A stretch of DNA of 64,000 bases from contig CM035350.1 of the NCBI GenBank assembly GCA_020137815.1, positions 4,544,418-4,608,417 on the forward strand, in the 5' to 3' direction. Position 1 is the stretch's first letter, and every line of letters begins with the position of its first letter. The DNA is from Hormiphora californensis (lineage: Eukaryota; Ctenophora; Tentaculata; Cydippida; Pleurobrachiidae). The position numbers and the translations under genes are program-made. Positions 1 to 12,020 of the stretch are shown piece after piece. The notes under the pieces were generated by a model. That model did no database searches, was not told the origin of the DNA, and saw only the letters and a list, made by a program, of their open reading frames with translations.

Positions 1-546
1 GATGTTGAGAAAGAAACAGTGGACATGCTAGTCAGTTATCTGTTGCCTTGCTCTGTTTTAACGGCCCCACACAGGAAACATATGCAATGAGGGTACATAA
101 CAAGGTTTCTGTTGCTCACCAGGGGTCAGCCGAACTACAAGTTTGTTAAAATATATAAAAACCAATTACCCCACTGAAAACTATTGGTTTGTACCTTCAG
201 GACTGGTTGTTTTTCTCCGTTTCCGGTTCAGCTCATCGTCAGACATCGCTATTAGGGAGACAAGCTGAGTACGGTGCTAAATCCCTCTTATCGCGCGAGA
301 AAAGTGGGAGTATTTCACGATCTACATCTTTTACAATGTTGCCAAATAAAATATAATCCTGTATAAAAATAATTCTAACAAGAATTTACAAAATGAGGGG
401 AGAGCACTCCCGTCTCCCGTAAATAATCCTTTCATAAAATTTAGTTAGATACACAAAGTTTCAGCTCAGCAAAAGCTAACACTCAGAAGACAAATCGTCA
501 GCGTTTTAATATGTACAGTCAAATCACAATTAAAAGCAGAATAACT

Positions 547-1000
547 TCATGAATCGCTCATCTCTCTAAAAACACTTGGATCATTTCTCCAATCGAAAAG
601 GGAGTTACTATGCTCCACACGATAACCGCGAACAGGTGGCTGATCAGGGATAGTGGATAAGTAGGATCCAAGGGACTGCTTCAACTCGAGAAGTGAGATA
701 GATCCTCTCACGGCACGGGGCAAGGAGTTCCAAATATGAGCTCCTCTTACACCGAACAATGCATCATAAGGGCCTGAGGGCTGAGATAGTTTTTGCTACG
801 ATGTAATTGTATCGGTGAATCACTGCCCTAATACCAAGGCGATGGTGCTCATTGAACAAGAGCCCAGTACTGTTAGGTGCAACCTTATGGAGAACCTTCC
901 AGACATGGATAATCATGTATCGCTCACGTCGTCGTTGAAGTTGACAGTAATTTAAGATGCATTAACCTGTCCCCCAGTAGCCCAGAGCAGAGCAGCTTTA
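547..1000 (-). pseudogene. Degenerate 3' end of a non-LTR retrotransposon reverse transcriptase
   Basis: On the minus strand a 70-residue open stretch carries the sequence IWNSLPRAVRGS and a PPVRGY near-terminal motif, both typical of the C-terminal end of RT ORF2 of Jockey/CR1-type non-LTR elements. Upstream in the same direction (about 760-960), in another frame, are a QRRRERYMI-like motif and a VWKVLH-like motif normally found just before this region, so the copy is frameshifted. No catalytic RT core is present. It is a dead 3' fragment related to the RT copies at 7.6-8.5 kb and 35.3-36.9 kb. Confidence is good for the family and low for the exact ends. Confidence 0.7.
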
Positions 1001-1359
1001 AAGGTAAAATACAAACAAGATCGAAAGGTAGCTACACAAACGTTGATCGAGATGTGTACCAAAGGAACGACCTAGGAAGGCATTCGCCATTTAAAAAGAA
1101 CACCACCGGGTGACACGTCCTGTGCAATGATGGAGGCCTTCAGACTTTAGTCAGTTTGTGAGAAGAGAAGATGTGATCGGGTAGTGGGTGATATCTCAAT
1201 TGTAACATAATTAATTCAGATGATCACATGATTTGCCATCAGAAACTGTAATTAATTAGAAACACTGTTCATAAATTAGTCATTAAATCAATATTCTCTA
1301 GTGATTTAGCAATATTTTATCTGATTTTGTCCATTAAAAGTAGTTTATATTTCACTGTA

Positions 1360-2763
1360 CTAAGCCATCCCCGTAGATGCTGTGTGATTGTGCAGATAGA
1401 TGAAATCCTCTAGAATGTTTTTGGAAATGGCTGCGTAAACACCCGGATACCCAGGCTGTGCACACCTGTAGAAAGAGGACGCGTTAAAATTAAATCAATG
1501 CTAGGTAACTTTAATAATAATACAGTCGGACCCCGATTTACCGGGATGCTCGGGGGAAAGGGTTTTGCCCGGCGCGGTAAATCGGGGTGCCCGGTATATC
1601 GGGGTCAAATACTGTTCAAATCCTATATTCGGGGAAGTTTATCCTCCCGGTAAATCGGGGTTCCGGTAAATCGGGGCCCGGTATATCGGGGTCCGACTGT
1701 ATCATTATGTATTATGTAACTTTTACATAATGCCCTGCAAATAGCAACTCTATCATAACTCACGAATAGCCCCAGCTAACGACTCCAACAAGAGTGGCTG
1801 CACCGCTCCCGGGTATGATGTAGGTCAGGGGACCTCCACTATCACCCTGACAAGAATCTTTTCCACCTTCCCTGCGGGCAAATGACAAAAATGTTGCTAA
1901 ACAGAAAACTGTGATCCCAAAATAATAAATTACCACCTCATAATAATGGCATAAATCATCACGACAGGAGTTAACAGTTATTATTAAATGCAGGGTTACA
2001 GTGAAACTCGGTGTATCAGAACTTTGATCTTCAGATAACACAACACTGCACAAACAGCTTACCCGGCACACACCATCGTATTTTCAACAATGGATAAAGT
2101 GATGTCCCTTGGGAAGCTGCCAAAGTTCCCACCATAAGAATCATAACAGCCAGTTGCTGAAACCACGGGGACATCGACCTTGATATAGGGGAATAGATTG
2201 TTATACTGCCGCTCTAGTCGCAGAGACCGGGTTATATGTTCTAACTCTACTTTACATCTGCAAAGAGTGCACGGAAAGAGGGTCGAGCGAGGCAAGGAAT
2301 AGAACATATAATATGTGATATCATGGTGTATCGACATGAGCTGCACTACAGCTGTCTACTGGAATTTGAAATGGAGTACTTAAAAACTAACTTCTTGCAT
2401 GATGGAAGGGGAAGAACCTCCTGGGGATAAAGTGCCCCAACCGCTAACAGTAAATGTAGCGTGGGCTTGAGGTATGGTGAAGTCTGGAGAGGGCAAGCAG
2501 ACAGGTCCAACTTGACTGTCAGTATCATCATCTAGAGAGAGAGAGAGAGCATTATGAAACATAATTATGAAACATAATGTAGTTATTCTTATTCAACAGG
2601 ATGGATAGGATCCAATTCGGAGGTGGGAGGATTCAGTAAGATTGAGGGGAGTCATTATAGGTATGAGAGGATTGCACATGAGTTGCAGGAAGCGATACCC
2701 CGATCGGAAGAGCAGTATAGCCGGCGAACTACACAGAAGTAACAGAAGAAGTAAGTAAGTAAG

Positions 2764-2830
<67 letters not shown>

Positions 2831-5800
2831 CATATCATACCTTAGCCCGCGTAGCGGGCAAGCCCCGTAGGGGCTTATGTGAGGGGATCGCCCTACGGGC
2901 GTGCGAACATGAGGGGCGCGACGTGCCCAAATCATACCTGCCCATAGTGCAGTTGAAACTTTCAAGATAGCGACATCGTTGATCCCAACCGGGTCGGTAA
3001 GATACCCGTTGTAAACGTGAACCTGGAGGATAGGGAGATTCCTGTTAAGTTACTAAAAAACTAATAAAAAAGTAACTTCATAACATATCTCTAATTTCTC
3101 TCCACAGTTCAACACATTATATTTTTATACGTTCTGCATAAATCAATTAAAGAACAACATACCTCGGTAACATCCCATGTCTTTCTATCACCACTTTGAA
3201 AATCAACCACATTTCCCATAACTTTTATACTGCTGGCACTGCGTTTTATACATTGTTTCATTGTTCCTGCCAAGATATTATGGGGTTTAGGGCGGGGTGG
3301 GGGGGTGGGGGGGGTTGATGATCAAAAGGGGGAGTAGATCTGGTTAATTAAGATGGGCCACAACACAGATATCCGGGGGGGGGGGGGGGCTATCATACCT
3401 GGATGGAAGAAGTTCAGCAAGTAACTTGCCACACTGCTGCTAGTCCCCATATAGTCAGCATAGTACCCTACAGCATTAGCATAAGTATCCGCACCGTAGC
3501 AAGGACTGAAATAAGTATCGACTTGACACTACATGTACATTCAGACACGGGGTGACCACACGTATGCAGTTGTTTGCTAAGGGTGCTTCTATCACAACCA
3601 TTCTAACTCGAAGGAAAATACTCACGCGTTTGTAACACAGTGTGCTGCAGTAACGACTGTGTACTTATCAATGACAGACCCGCCACAGAAAGGGCGTGTC
3701 GAGAATGTTGAGCTAGCAAGACCCACCTGCCATGGAATCATGCCTGCCTCCACATCAACCCCTCCTACTATCCGCCCTACAGGAGAGTAGACATATGTTG
3801 GTTACGAAGTTACTGCAATGCATACGTTGTGAAGGCTGGTGAGCTCCGTGAGCTCGCACCCATGGGGACACGTGTGCAGAGGGGTATGACTATGTATGTC
3901 ATTACCAAGAGTAGTGTATAGTATGTGCAATAGTAATACGATATACAATCACGACATTATAAAAGTACAATTGGTGGCACCGTCACCTCTCTATAAGAGA
4001 GTTGTTTTATCGCTACATACAAGTATAATAGTCTAAAAATTTACCTGCTCCGGCCCCCTTGGGGAGACCACACGACCCCGTGACAGGTGGGGGCACTGGG
4101 GGGCCTTGTTTGATCGTAGTGGTGGTCATTGAACTAGTGGTTATGGTCGATGATTGGGTTGAGGATTGTGTCGAAGTAGGAGTCGTAGTAAGAGTCGTAG
4201 TAGGAGGGATGGTTGTTGTTGTTATCACTTCTGGCAGCTCGCAGATGTAGGGTCCTTTGTACTTCTGAACCGTTTCCCTGATGGACCCGGGATCGTGTTA
4301 TAATTCAAACGTGGAACATTTATATATAGGCGAGGGCCGTTACCAATAAACCAGGATAGTGCGGTATTTTAGGACATGCTAGATACTAACTGGATTAGTC
4401 CTATAATAAAGCCTAGATTCCGGAAAATCTGGTTTATTGATAACCCCTAATGGTGTGTTCTTGAAAGCGTCTTACCGAAAGAGGGGGGTCGAAGATTTAT
4501 ACATAGTACATACCTTTTAAATGTGTAATATCATTGTTGTTTATCTATAACTGTTGCACGAGAAACGTGTCATGATACTTACCAGAATCCATTTTTATTC
4601 ATGACAGCACTTTTATGTCTGCGAACCGGATTCCTTTTTTTCCATTTCGAATAATTAACTGCATCCCCTGTCTGCCAAATCCAGTTCTTTCCATTCTTCG
4701 CCAATCCTATAATTAATTGCGTGATAAATTCTTGGGAACACTGTTTATTTTGTTTACAATATAATTAATCTATACAGTATATGCCGATGAGAATTCCAGC
4801 GGTCAACTACTATAACTATAACAAGTGACGTACCTATAAGAATTTCTTTAATCTTTAGACTGTTTAAAGTTTTTGTCAACTCATCATTCTTGTCCTGATC
4901 ATATATTTCTATCACTTGAGCTCCATGTTCCTCACAGTTCTTAAAAGCTTTCTTTGCACTCTCGTTTCCAAGATACAGAACGAGTTGTTCTGTCTGAAAT
5001 TCTGAAAAAAAAGAATGTTACATTTGAAAGAGTGGGTTTTGTTTTCAAAAATATTCCAAAAACAGCATCTCCCCCGATAGTACCTGATGAACCTGACATC
5101 TTGATCCACCTTCCTGTAGAGCTACACAGATAGCGCTTGGTACTCCCCCTTTTCTTTGTAGTCACTTCGCCTCCCGGTAAACTATTTAAAGGAATTTAAA
5201 TATAATAAGGAGACCGCGTGTTGAGATCACATCAACTTCGCAAATCTTTGCCGTTTTGTCGCCATTTGACATCATTTGGCAAAATCGGCACATAAAGCAA
5301 CCTGTTAGTTTGCGAAGATACGGCGATTGTTCGCCATCGGTGCTGCATGGGGCCGAATGGCGCCACTTGGCGAATGTGTGATTTGCCAAACTGCACCATT
5401 TAGCGCCACGTGGTGGGTATCCTTATCCAGAATGGCCTAAGATCTTCGCCAACTGACAGGTTGCTTTATGTGTCGATTTCGCGGGCTGTTCGCCAGAAAG
5501 CGCCAAGTGGCAACGATTGGCGCCAAATGGCGACAACTGGCACCAAATGGCGAAGAATGGCACAATTTGGTGAATCGTTCTCCATATTGCGCCGCATGGC
5601 GATTGTTTTGCTTTGGAAAGCAACCTAAATATATCAACCTCGGTGGAGAGGACACAGAAGGGTAAATTTAGAATTGTTATGTTACAGCTACCTGACTGTT
5701 TTCTTTCCTTTTCTAGAAAATAGTTGGAGATTATGGTACGATACGGGTTCCCAGTTCAGTGACGTCAATTTACACGCTTTAGTCTTTCCTGAAAACAAGA

Positions 5801-6788
5801 GTTGATGAGCACGCTTAGTTTAATATTAATATTTAATTTAATTTAATATAAAAATAAAAAAACTAAAGAAGTTATTGCACTATTATGCCAAAAACTAACA
5901 GAAATTAGTTGGCTGGAAAGGTGACCACTTTTGTTGTCAAACTGACACCTTTGCCCTCTCCGGGTTTTAACATCACTATCTTTCCCTTTCTGATTTCTCT
6001 CTCTATCTCTCTCGCTCTCTCGCTCTCTTTCTCTCTCTCCAACTCCCTGATTTACCCCGTCGATGATATCCGTAACCCGGGCCGGGCAAAGGTGTCAGTT
6101 TGACAACAAAAGTGGTCACCTTTCCAGCCAACTAATTTCTGTTAGTTTTTGGCATAATTTGGGTATATTTTTGGTATTTTCCGATGTGAAATACGATGTT
6201 ATACATGTCTGGACGTAGCAGAACGTGTAAAGACCGTCCGGAATAGCTGAAATACGAAAATTTCAATTTTGACGTCATTGTGACGTCATAACGTGACGTC
6301 ACGACGTTATAACGTCAAGATAGGGATGTATTATTATCAGCCTCATCTAGTTAAAGAGGCTGACCAAGTTTGAGATCGATTGGACAAGATTTAAGGTCGT
6401 TAAGGCGAAAAACGCACATTCGTCATATCTATTTTCATACAGTCTTAACACTTCAGACGCGATTTGAGACCCTTAGAAATGGAGTTTCACAAATTCGCTA
6501 TATAGTTTCTGAAAGTTTAGACGATTATCTTTCATAAGTGAGGTCTCCGTTTTTCAATCAGAAGCCGTCTTCAGGGTGTAAACTGAGCTCAAAGAAATTT
6601 GGTTGATTTGAAAAAACTCTTATCTTTATGACAGTTTGTTAAGACGTTCTGGTTGGACCTAGAACATGAAAACTATTCGACTACACAATTCAAACGATTA
6701 TCTTTCGAATGCAACAAACGAGAAGTGTCTATCTTATGTCGTTTTCTCTCAAAAATGATTATAAATTTGGTAAAAACAGCGTCTATCC

Positions 6789-6825
<37 letters not shown>

Positions 6826-7232
6826 CCCGGGACATTTATTGCTTTTGGCACGATGCTGTATCTCTAAAACTAAAAGATATAGAGACTTGCCCTTTTGAAC
6901 TACAGTAGATCTAGACTATGTGACACTGTATACCAAATTTCAGACTGATCGGTGCAGTGGGGGCCTCGCTATGGGCGTCGCAAAATGCCATTTTTGGCTA
7001 AAAACTGAAAAAACTTATTACTGCATTCTGGCACGCGCGGCTGGGGGGGGGGGAGATGGTCACCTTTGCGCTTGCCAGCGCAGTGATGACAGGTATTAAA
7101 CTTACCCTTCTTTTCATTCGACGCAGAAGACTTCTTATCTCCATGACCATGTTGCTTCTTCTTATTCTTGGCTTCATTTACTGTTACAAATATAGTCAAT
7201 ACCAACGCGAGGAGCAAAATAAATCGACGCAT
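1360..7232 (-). CDS. Secreted C-type lectin domain / trypsin-like serine protease (12 exons)
   Basis: Exons read by eye on the minus strand: 7106-7232, about 5096-5165, 4834-5001, 4583-4706, 4045-4277, 3626-3776, 3399-3505, 2938-3022, 2392-2531, 2063-2244, 1764-1871 and 1360-1465. Exon 1 gives a signal peptide ([15 protein letters not shown]) and a Lys-rich stretch. Exons 3-5 give a C-type lectin domain ([33 protein letters not shown]). A Thr/Ser-rich linker follows, then R|IVGG (activation cleavage), TAAHC (His57), NDVAIL (Asp102), SGWG and [11 protein letters not shown] (Ser195, with Asp189 for trypsin-like cleavage after Lys/Arg), ending at a TAG after PGYPGVY. It is probably a secreted, zymogen-activated, carbohydrate-binding protease. 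Most joins keep phase. The 3399-3505 to 2938-3022 join does not, and linking exons 1 and 2 across the 5.9-7.1 kb transposon is inference. All three catalytic residues are present. Confidence 0.8.
1523..1699. repeat. Short inverted-repeat element flanked by TA (pogo/Tigger-like MITE)
   Basis: A 177-bp element starts CAGTCGGACCCCGATTTACC and ends with its near-inverse, GGTATATCGGGGTCCGACTG, flanked by TA on both sides. Inside are several further copies of the GGTAAATCGGGG motif in both directions. CAGT termini with TA target duplication are typical of pogo/Tigger DNA transposons, so this is most likely a non-autonomous derivative. It lies between the last two exons of the lectin-protease gene. 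Confidence 0.75.
2748..2830. repeat. (GTAA)n tetranucleotide microsatellite
   Basis: About twenty tandem copies of AAGT/GTAA with one interruption near the start. It lies in an intron of the lectin-protease gene, directly before a cluster of small GC-rich hairpins. Confidence 0.95.
2843..2930. repeat. Cluster of short GC-rich hairpins with GTA/TAC loops
   Basis: Successive small palindromes: GCCCGC-GTA-GCGGGC, then AAGCCCCGTAGGGGCTT, then CGCCC-TAC-GGGCG, then GGGC...GCCC. All lie within about 90 bp next to the GTAA microsatellite and just 3' (minus sense) of the exon carrying the catalytic Asp. No coding potential or known family is recognised. Confidence 0.6.
3285..3390. repeat. G-run-rich intronic stretch
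   Basis: The plus strand has successive G runs (GGGCGGGGTGGGGGGG and a G tract of more than 15 bases near 3374-3389). It could form G-quadruplexes. It sits within a lectin-protease intron, and no function is claimed. Confidence 0.5.
5190..5645. repeat. Imperfect foldback element rich in GCGCCA/TGGCGC motifs
   Basis: The block at about 5280-5321 (CACATAAAGCAACCTG then TTTGCGAAGAT) is repeated inverted at about 5441-5482 (ATCTTCGCCAACTGACAGG). Many short TGGCGCCA/TTGGCGAA units fill both arms. Overlapping reading frames on both strands here are a by-product of the palindrome. It lies just upstream of lectin-protease exon 2 and is probably a non-autonomous mobile element. Confidence 0.6.
5882..7091. 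mobile_element. Non-autonomous element, copy A of a CRE-rich 1.2-1.4 kb family
   Basis: One end is a 74-bp inverted repeat foldback (5882-5955 and 6085-6158) beginning AATTATGCC-type sequence and containing GGAAAGGTGACC. The other end (about 7055-7091) is GGTCACCTTTGCGCTTGCC followed by AGCGCAGTGA. In between are clustered ACGTCA/TGACGTCA motifs near 6264-6316 and an (ATAG)n tract at 6791-6830. Copies with the same two ends occur at 45.58-46.96 kb and 58.94-60.33 kb, with a partial copy at 55.27-55.7 kb. No transposase is seen. It occupies the first intron of the lectin-protease gene. Confidence 0.7.
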
Positions 7233-7639
7233 GTCAAATGTTAATACTGATTAAAGCAGAGTGGTACGAACAACCTTTTTTTGTTTTGTCTAGGACTACG
7301 ATTAACTTATGACCTGCGTCATCTTTAACAACAAGTCAAGAGTTTAAAATTTGCCATACTCTAGAAGCCCCAATCCGTAGTTATCCACAGTGTAGGATAA
7401 GATAGAACTTTCAATTCAAACTCCCATGACAATCCGTAAAAAGATTTACAGGACGTGGGAAACTACCAGGCCCATGAGCAAAGCACCGGGCCCCGCGTTA
7501 TCTAATCTTGTAATCTTGTAAAGGGGCAACCGTCTGACTTGGCGAATTCGCGCCTCGCAATTCGTAAAAAAGTTAAAAGGCCTTTATATCAATTATCAAC
7601 GGGAGACAGGACTGTTTTGGCAGATGACAGTACGGGATA

Positions 7640-8492
7640 AGGCAGCGCTTTTCAAAGGACTGTCATGAGAGTCTATTTCGATACAGAGTTTGTTACCGAT
7701 CGAATGCAAACTGTTATGGTCGACGGTATCCCTTCCTCTTTCGCTCAAGTAATTAGTGGCGTACCCCAAGGGACAGTTCTAGGCCCAATCCTATTTCTCA
7801 TATATGTAATCGACCTAGATTCTGTGGTCAAACACGGCTCATCCTTGTCGTTTGCAGACGATACCAAAATCTTCTCTGCTATACGAACGTTACTGGATAA
7901 GGTCCACCTTCAAGATGACCTCGACAGAATCATTTCTTGGGGCTTGGGCAGACATCAACAATATGTCGCTCCACCAAGCAAAGTTTGAAGTGATGAACTA
8001 TACTCTCAGGGAAATGCCCTTCAGTGTATAGAACTATACATATATTCTTTCAGGCGGTAGAGCTATTATCCCTTCCCGTACCGTTCGAGACTTCGATCCC
8101 TGTGCCTACTGCAACTGTCACTACAAAGACGTCGTGAGAAATACACTTTGATCATGGTCTGGAAAATATTTAATGGCAAATCACCAAACACCACCAACAT
8201 GGGCTTTGTGGAGAGCCCCCGTTCTGGACCAAGAGCAATCGTTCCCAGATACTCTTATGAAGCTCAACGATCAAATCTCACCATGTTTGAGGGTTCTTTT
8301 GCAGTTAAGGGCCCCCAACTGTGGAACACTCTACCACGACATGTTAAGGAGGCACCGACACTTTCCCATTTTAAATCACGCCTGGGTGTCTACCTTTGTT
8401 TCATCCCTGATACTCCACCTATTATCGGGTTTCCATCTCAATCGAACAACAACTCTATCCTGCAGTGGCGTCCTGATCATTTCCAATCTTGA
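7640..8492 (+). pseudogene. Broken non-LTR reverse transcriptase fragment
   Basis: 7665-7988 encodes an RT core piece with SGVPQGTVLGPILFLIYV and FADD (the catalytic YADD variant). 8148-8492 encodes the C-terminal end with KGPQLWNTLPRHV and a PDTPPIIG near-terminal motif, preceded at about 8110 by an LQRRREK-like motif in another frame. The thumb region between them is largely missing and frames are shifted, so the copy cannot encode a working enzyme. Sequence style matches the fragments at 0.5-1.0 kb and 35.3-36.9 kb (Jockey/CR1 group). Confidence 0.75.
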
Positions 8493-8499
8493 TTAAAAA

Positions 8500-10730
8500 C
8501 AATGCAACAAATTAATTTATTTTAACCTTTATGTACTGATTACACTTATTGTTATATTCCGTATTAATGGGCCCGGTCAACCCGGTTTTTCAAAATCTTG
8601 ATGAATGTTGTTTGTTGCTGAGCTGGTGTGTTATTAATGACTAATGAGGAGGTTAATTTTTTTAAATATCCTGTGTATTTACGAAAAATCATTTGAATTG
8701 AAATTTAATTGTTTCGGGGAATATTATTGTCCATACAAGGCATAGTTTTAGCAGTAAGCCAGGGCCCTGGGGGCAAAGACAGGAGCGTAGCAGGGTCCCT
8801 ACTGCAGGAACGGAGTCCCTACATCGTGTCCCTGTGCTTCCGGGGCCAGGGACGGCAGCAAAGGTCAGGGGGAGTGAGGGTGTAGGGGTGGGGTGTATGG
8901 GTCATGCGACAGGGGGGGGCCCGGCCCAGGGGCTGCAAGCCCCGGTGGGGTCGAGGGCGTGAAGTCCCCCGGAATTGGCAAATGCTACTGACCCTATTGG
9001 ATAAGGCAGCGCTTTTCAAAGAGTTGGCAAACGCTGCTGGCCCCCGATAAGGCAGTGCTTTTCAATTCAAAGTGGTGAAAGTGGAAAAAGTGGAAAATTC
9101 CAACACAAAAGTTTGGCCTATGCTACAGGCCCTAAAGAAGAAGCCGTGGAAAACGCGCGCACTTGGGGTCTGCAGCGCATGCCAACACAAAAGTCCGAAA
9201 CACGAAGCGAACAATAAAATATCGCTGAAGTACGATACTGAAACACGTTTAAAATGTAATGCGCCAATATTTATTTTATGTGCAACGCATTTACTCCCAT
9301 GCGCACGATGCGCGCACTTGAAATTCGTGTGAATCGTGAAGTTGTTGTAGTGGAGAGCGCAGCTCCAGACCGCGCAATTCCAAGCCGCGCATTTTGTTCT
9401 TGTTTGCGCGCGCTCTGCCACTTGTTCGTCCGTACTCGAGCCAAACCGAAAATTTTTCATTTCCACTTCGGTGGATTCTGGGAGGTCCGATCCGGACGCT
9501 CTCTTCGATTTCGATGTTCTTTCTTTGTATTCTGTTTTATTTGTGCCGTTCTTGATTCCAAAGTTATAAATTCATCTTTACCCAAAATTTAGCTACTTTT
9601 TTATGTTTTTCGTTGAGAGAAATTTTTGAAAAAGCTTGAGCAGCCTTGAGCCTTGACCAAATGCCTGGATAAACAATTTGTCACTGTTAACTACGTTTTT
9701 GCTAGTTGTGTTGTACACCTTTTTTAAGGTGTAATAGCTCTCACACGCACCGCCGAACTGTTCAAAAAGTCCTTCTATGGCCCTTATTGAGCCAATCTAT
9801 CAGAGAAGCTTTAGATTTGTACCTCTTGTTCCCCGATCCCAGGGATGTCGCGGCCTGCTCTAGCGTGTCGTCAGAAAAACGTTTCAGTTTTTAACGTTAG
9901 TGTTGTGGAGAACAGTAGGGCTGTAGGCATCGATCAGTCTCTTTACCTTAGCGTTAGCAGTGTCGTCATCACGCAGCTCCTTGAGTCTACATTTCTGCTT
10001 CTCCACTTGATCAAAATCGTCAACCATTTTGGCTCAAATTAATTTGTTTAAAGTAGTGTTGAAAAGTTTGAAACTTTTTGAAATTTGGATTTTTTTAGTA
10101 TAATCAAAACTTGTGTTTCAATTTCATTTTTGAAATGTTAGAGCACTGGCAAACCTGTACCTCCTCCGCATTTATCACTTACCTGTCGTTCAATTTAACG
10201 AATTGGGCTAGTGTGCTATACATTTCGATATCTCTCGAAATCTTTTGCGAGTGGAGATTTTCGTCATAAAATAATTTGAGTGTATTCTTTTTTCAATATA
10301 ATTAATTGAAGCTTCTAAAGTAAACAACACCCACTGCACCATTGTTTGAAAAATACAGTTGCCTGAAAACCACCACCTCTGATACATATAGAATCAAAAC
10401 CCAGACATGACAATGATCCATCAGAACCATTTTTCATAAACCAAGTGAGTTGTCTTGGAGATTCTCGATCGCAGGATATTCTAGTAACAACTGTTTTTAC
10501 ATCTTTCTACACCAATGTCGCAACATTATCCTCTACAATATATAACTATCTTTGCGCTACCCAGGTGCCAACTGATATATATGATAAACACAGGAATAAA
10601 GACCAAGCTTCTACAACGTCCATGGCTGGGCAGGATTGCTATAGAACGTGGACTACAGTGAACACTCACACAACCAATACTAAGCTAGAGGTGAATTATC
10701 GCAGTAATACTACAGTAATAGTAATTTACT
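8500..10730. other. Stretch without a supported gene; contains shared TE-end motifs
   Basis: I see no gene here. Two copies of a motif close to GATAAGGCAGCGCTTTTCAA lie at about 9000 and 9047, and another is at about 7637. Short open frames at 9062-9592 overlap on both strands and look like noise in sequence rich in GCGCGC/TGCGC words. The rest is AT-rich and unstructured by eye. Confidence 0.5.
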
Positions 10731-10734
10731 AATT

Positions 10735-11185
10735 TCCCTTCCCTTGGCCTTCTCTTCCCTTGGCCTTCCCTTCCCTTGGCCTTCCCTTCCCTTGGCCTTC
10801 CCTTGGCCTTCCCTTGGCCTTCCCTTGGCCTTCCCTTGGCCTTCCCTTCCCTTCCCTTCCCTTCCCTTCCCTTCCCTTCCCTTCCCTTCCCTTCCCTTCC
10901 CTTCCCTTCCCTTCCCTTCCCTTCCCTTCCCTTCCCTTCCCTTCCCTTCCCTTCCCTTCCCTTCCCTTCCCTTCCCTTCCCTTCCCTTCCCTTCCCTTCC
11001 CTTCCCTTCCCTTCCCTTCCCTTCCCTTCCCTTCCCTTCCCTTCCCTTCCCTTCCCTTCCCTTCCCTTCCCTTCCCTTCCCTTCCCTTCCCTTCCCTTCC
11101 CTTCACTTCCCTTCCCTTCCCTTCCCTTCCCTTCCCTTCCCTTTTCCTTTCTCTTTTCCTTTCCTTTCTCTTTTCCTTTCATTTC
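10735..11185. repeat. (CCCTT)n satellite-like pentanucleotide array
   Basis: About 450 bp of CCCTT, with CTTGGC variants in the first 110 bp and TTTCC/TCTTT variants at the end. The array is strictly pyrimidine/purine asymmetric. Because the unit is 5 bp and free of stops, it is open in all three frames of both strands; the resulting Pro-Phe-Ser and Arg-Glu-Gly repeats are not evidence of a protein. Confidence 0.95.
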
Positions 11186-11235
11186 AAAACTCTGCCTATA
11201 CGTAACTCCCCATCCTTCTCCCTGATGCAGGTTCA

Positions 11236-11560
11236 GTTGATTGGAAATGGGGGTAGGGCACTCAGACTACCCACACGAGTTAGGTAGCTCATTATTGATC
11301 CCACTAAACAGATGATATAGGAGATGTTGTTACCTTTACTGTTGACCATAACAACACCGAGTGTTCCACTGGAGGAGTTCTTATACAGGGTAACTTATCA
11401 GGATTGACTGTCAAGGCTTTTTAATCGTCAAAGCTCTGTTATACCAAAATCATGTTTTACACGTTTTCCCTCCCCCTCAGGACTTCACACTGCGCTATCA
11501 GAACGGACCAGTAATAATCGAGAGTTACTACTACACCCCTAACCATGTGGCTGCTGGTTG
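11236..11560 (+). other. Candidate exon cluster of an unidentified plus-strand gene
   Basis: Three short blocks look like exons bounded by splice sites. One is after CTGATGCAG at about 11231 (VQLIGNGGRALRLPTR). One, at about 11312-11389 and ending at GGTAAC, encodes GDVVTFTVDHNNTECSTGG. One follows CCCCTCAG at about 11481 (DFTLRYQNGPVIIESYYY then a stop). Composition is protein-like, but the phases do not join cleanly and I recognise no family. Confidence 0.25.
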
Positions 11561-11677
11561 ATCCAAGTTCGTTGGGGATAGATGAGATCTGGTTGATATA
11601 GGTGACTGTGTGGGGCTGTGGCTAGTGTTACTGTCAGTTATGTCAGGGTGGTCCTGTTGAGAAAAAAACCACGCCCC

Positions 11678-11679
<2 letters not shown>

Positions 11680-11736
<57 letters not shown>

Positions 11737-12020
11737 TGGCGGACGACGAGAGAGATATAGAGAGAGGAGAGCTAGGAGAGGGCCTAGCCAGTCGAGAGCT
11801 AGAGATATAGATAGATAGTCGAGCTAGAGAGAGTATTCCGAGAGATACAGGCAGAGAGATCGCCGATCTAGATCGAGACAGGAGCGAGAGAGAGATAGAG
11901 CGAGCGAGAGAGAGATAAGGAGCGGTGAGCAGGAGAGACAGAGCAGAGAGCGGAGCGAGATATGAGAGAGAGCGAGATGAGAGAGGCAGAAGAGATATTA
12001 AAGAGAGGAGAAGAGAGAGA
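11680..12020. repeat. (GA)n purine-rich tract
   Basis: A pure (GA)n block at about 11684-11734 is followed by degenerate GAGAGC/GAGATA-rich sequence to about 12020. The open frames on either strand (Arg/Glu or Ser/Leu repeats) are repeat artefacts. Confidence 0.9.

Noticed and set aside
10685-11287. Several 95-175 residue open frames on both strands across the CCCTT array
   Set aside because: A stop-free 5-bp repeat is open in all frames; the products are Pro-Phe-Ser or Arg-Glu-Gly repeats with no start context or splice signals of their own.
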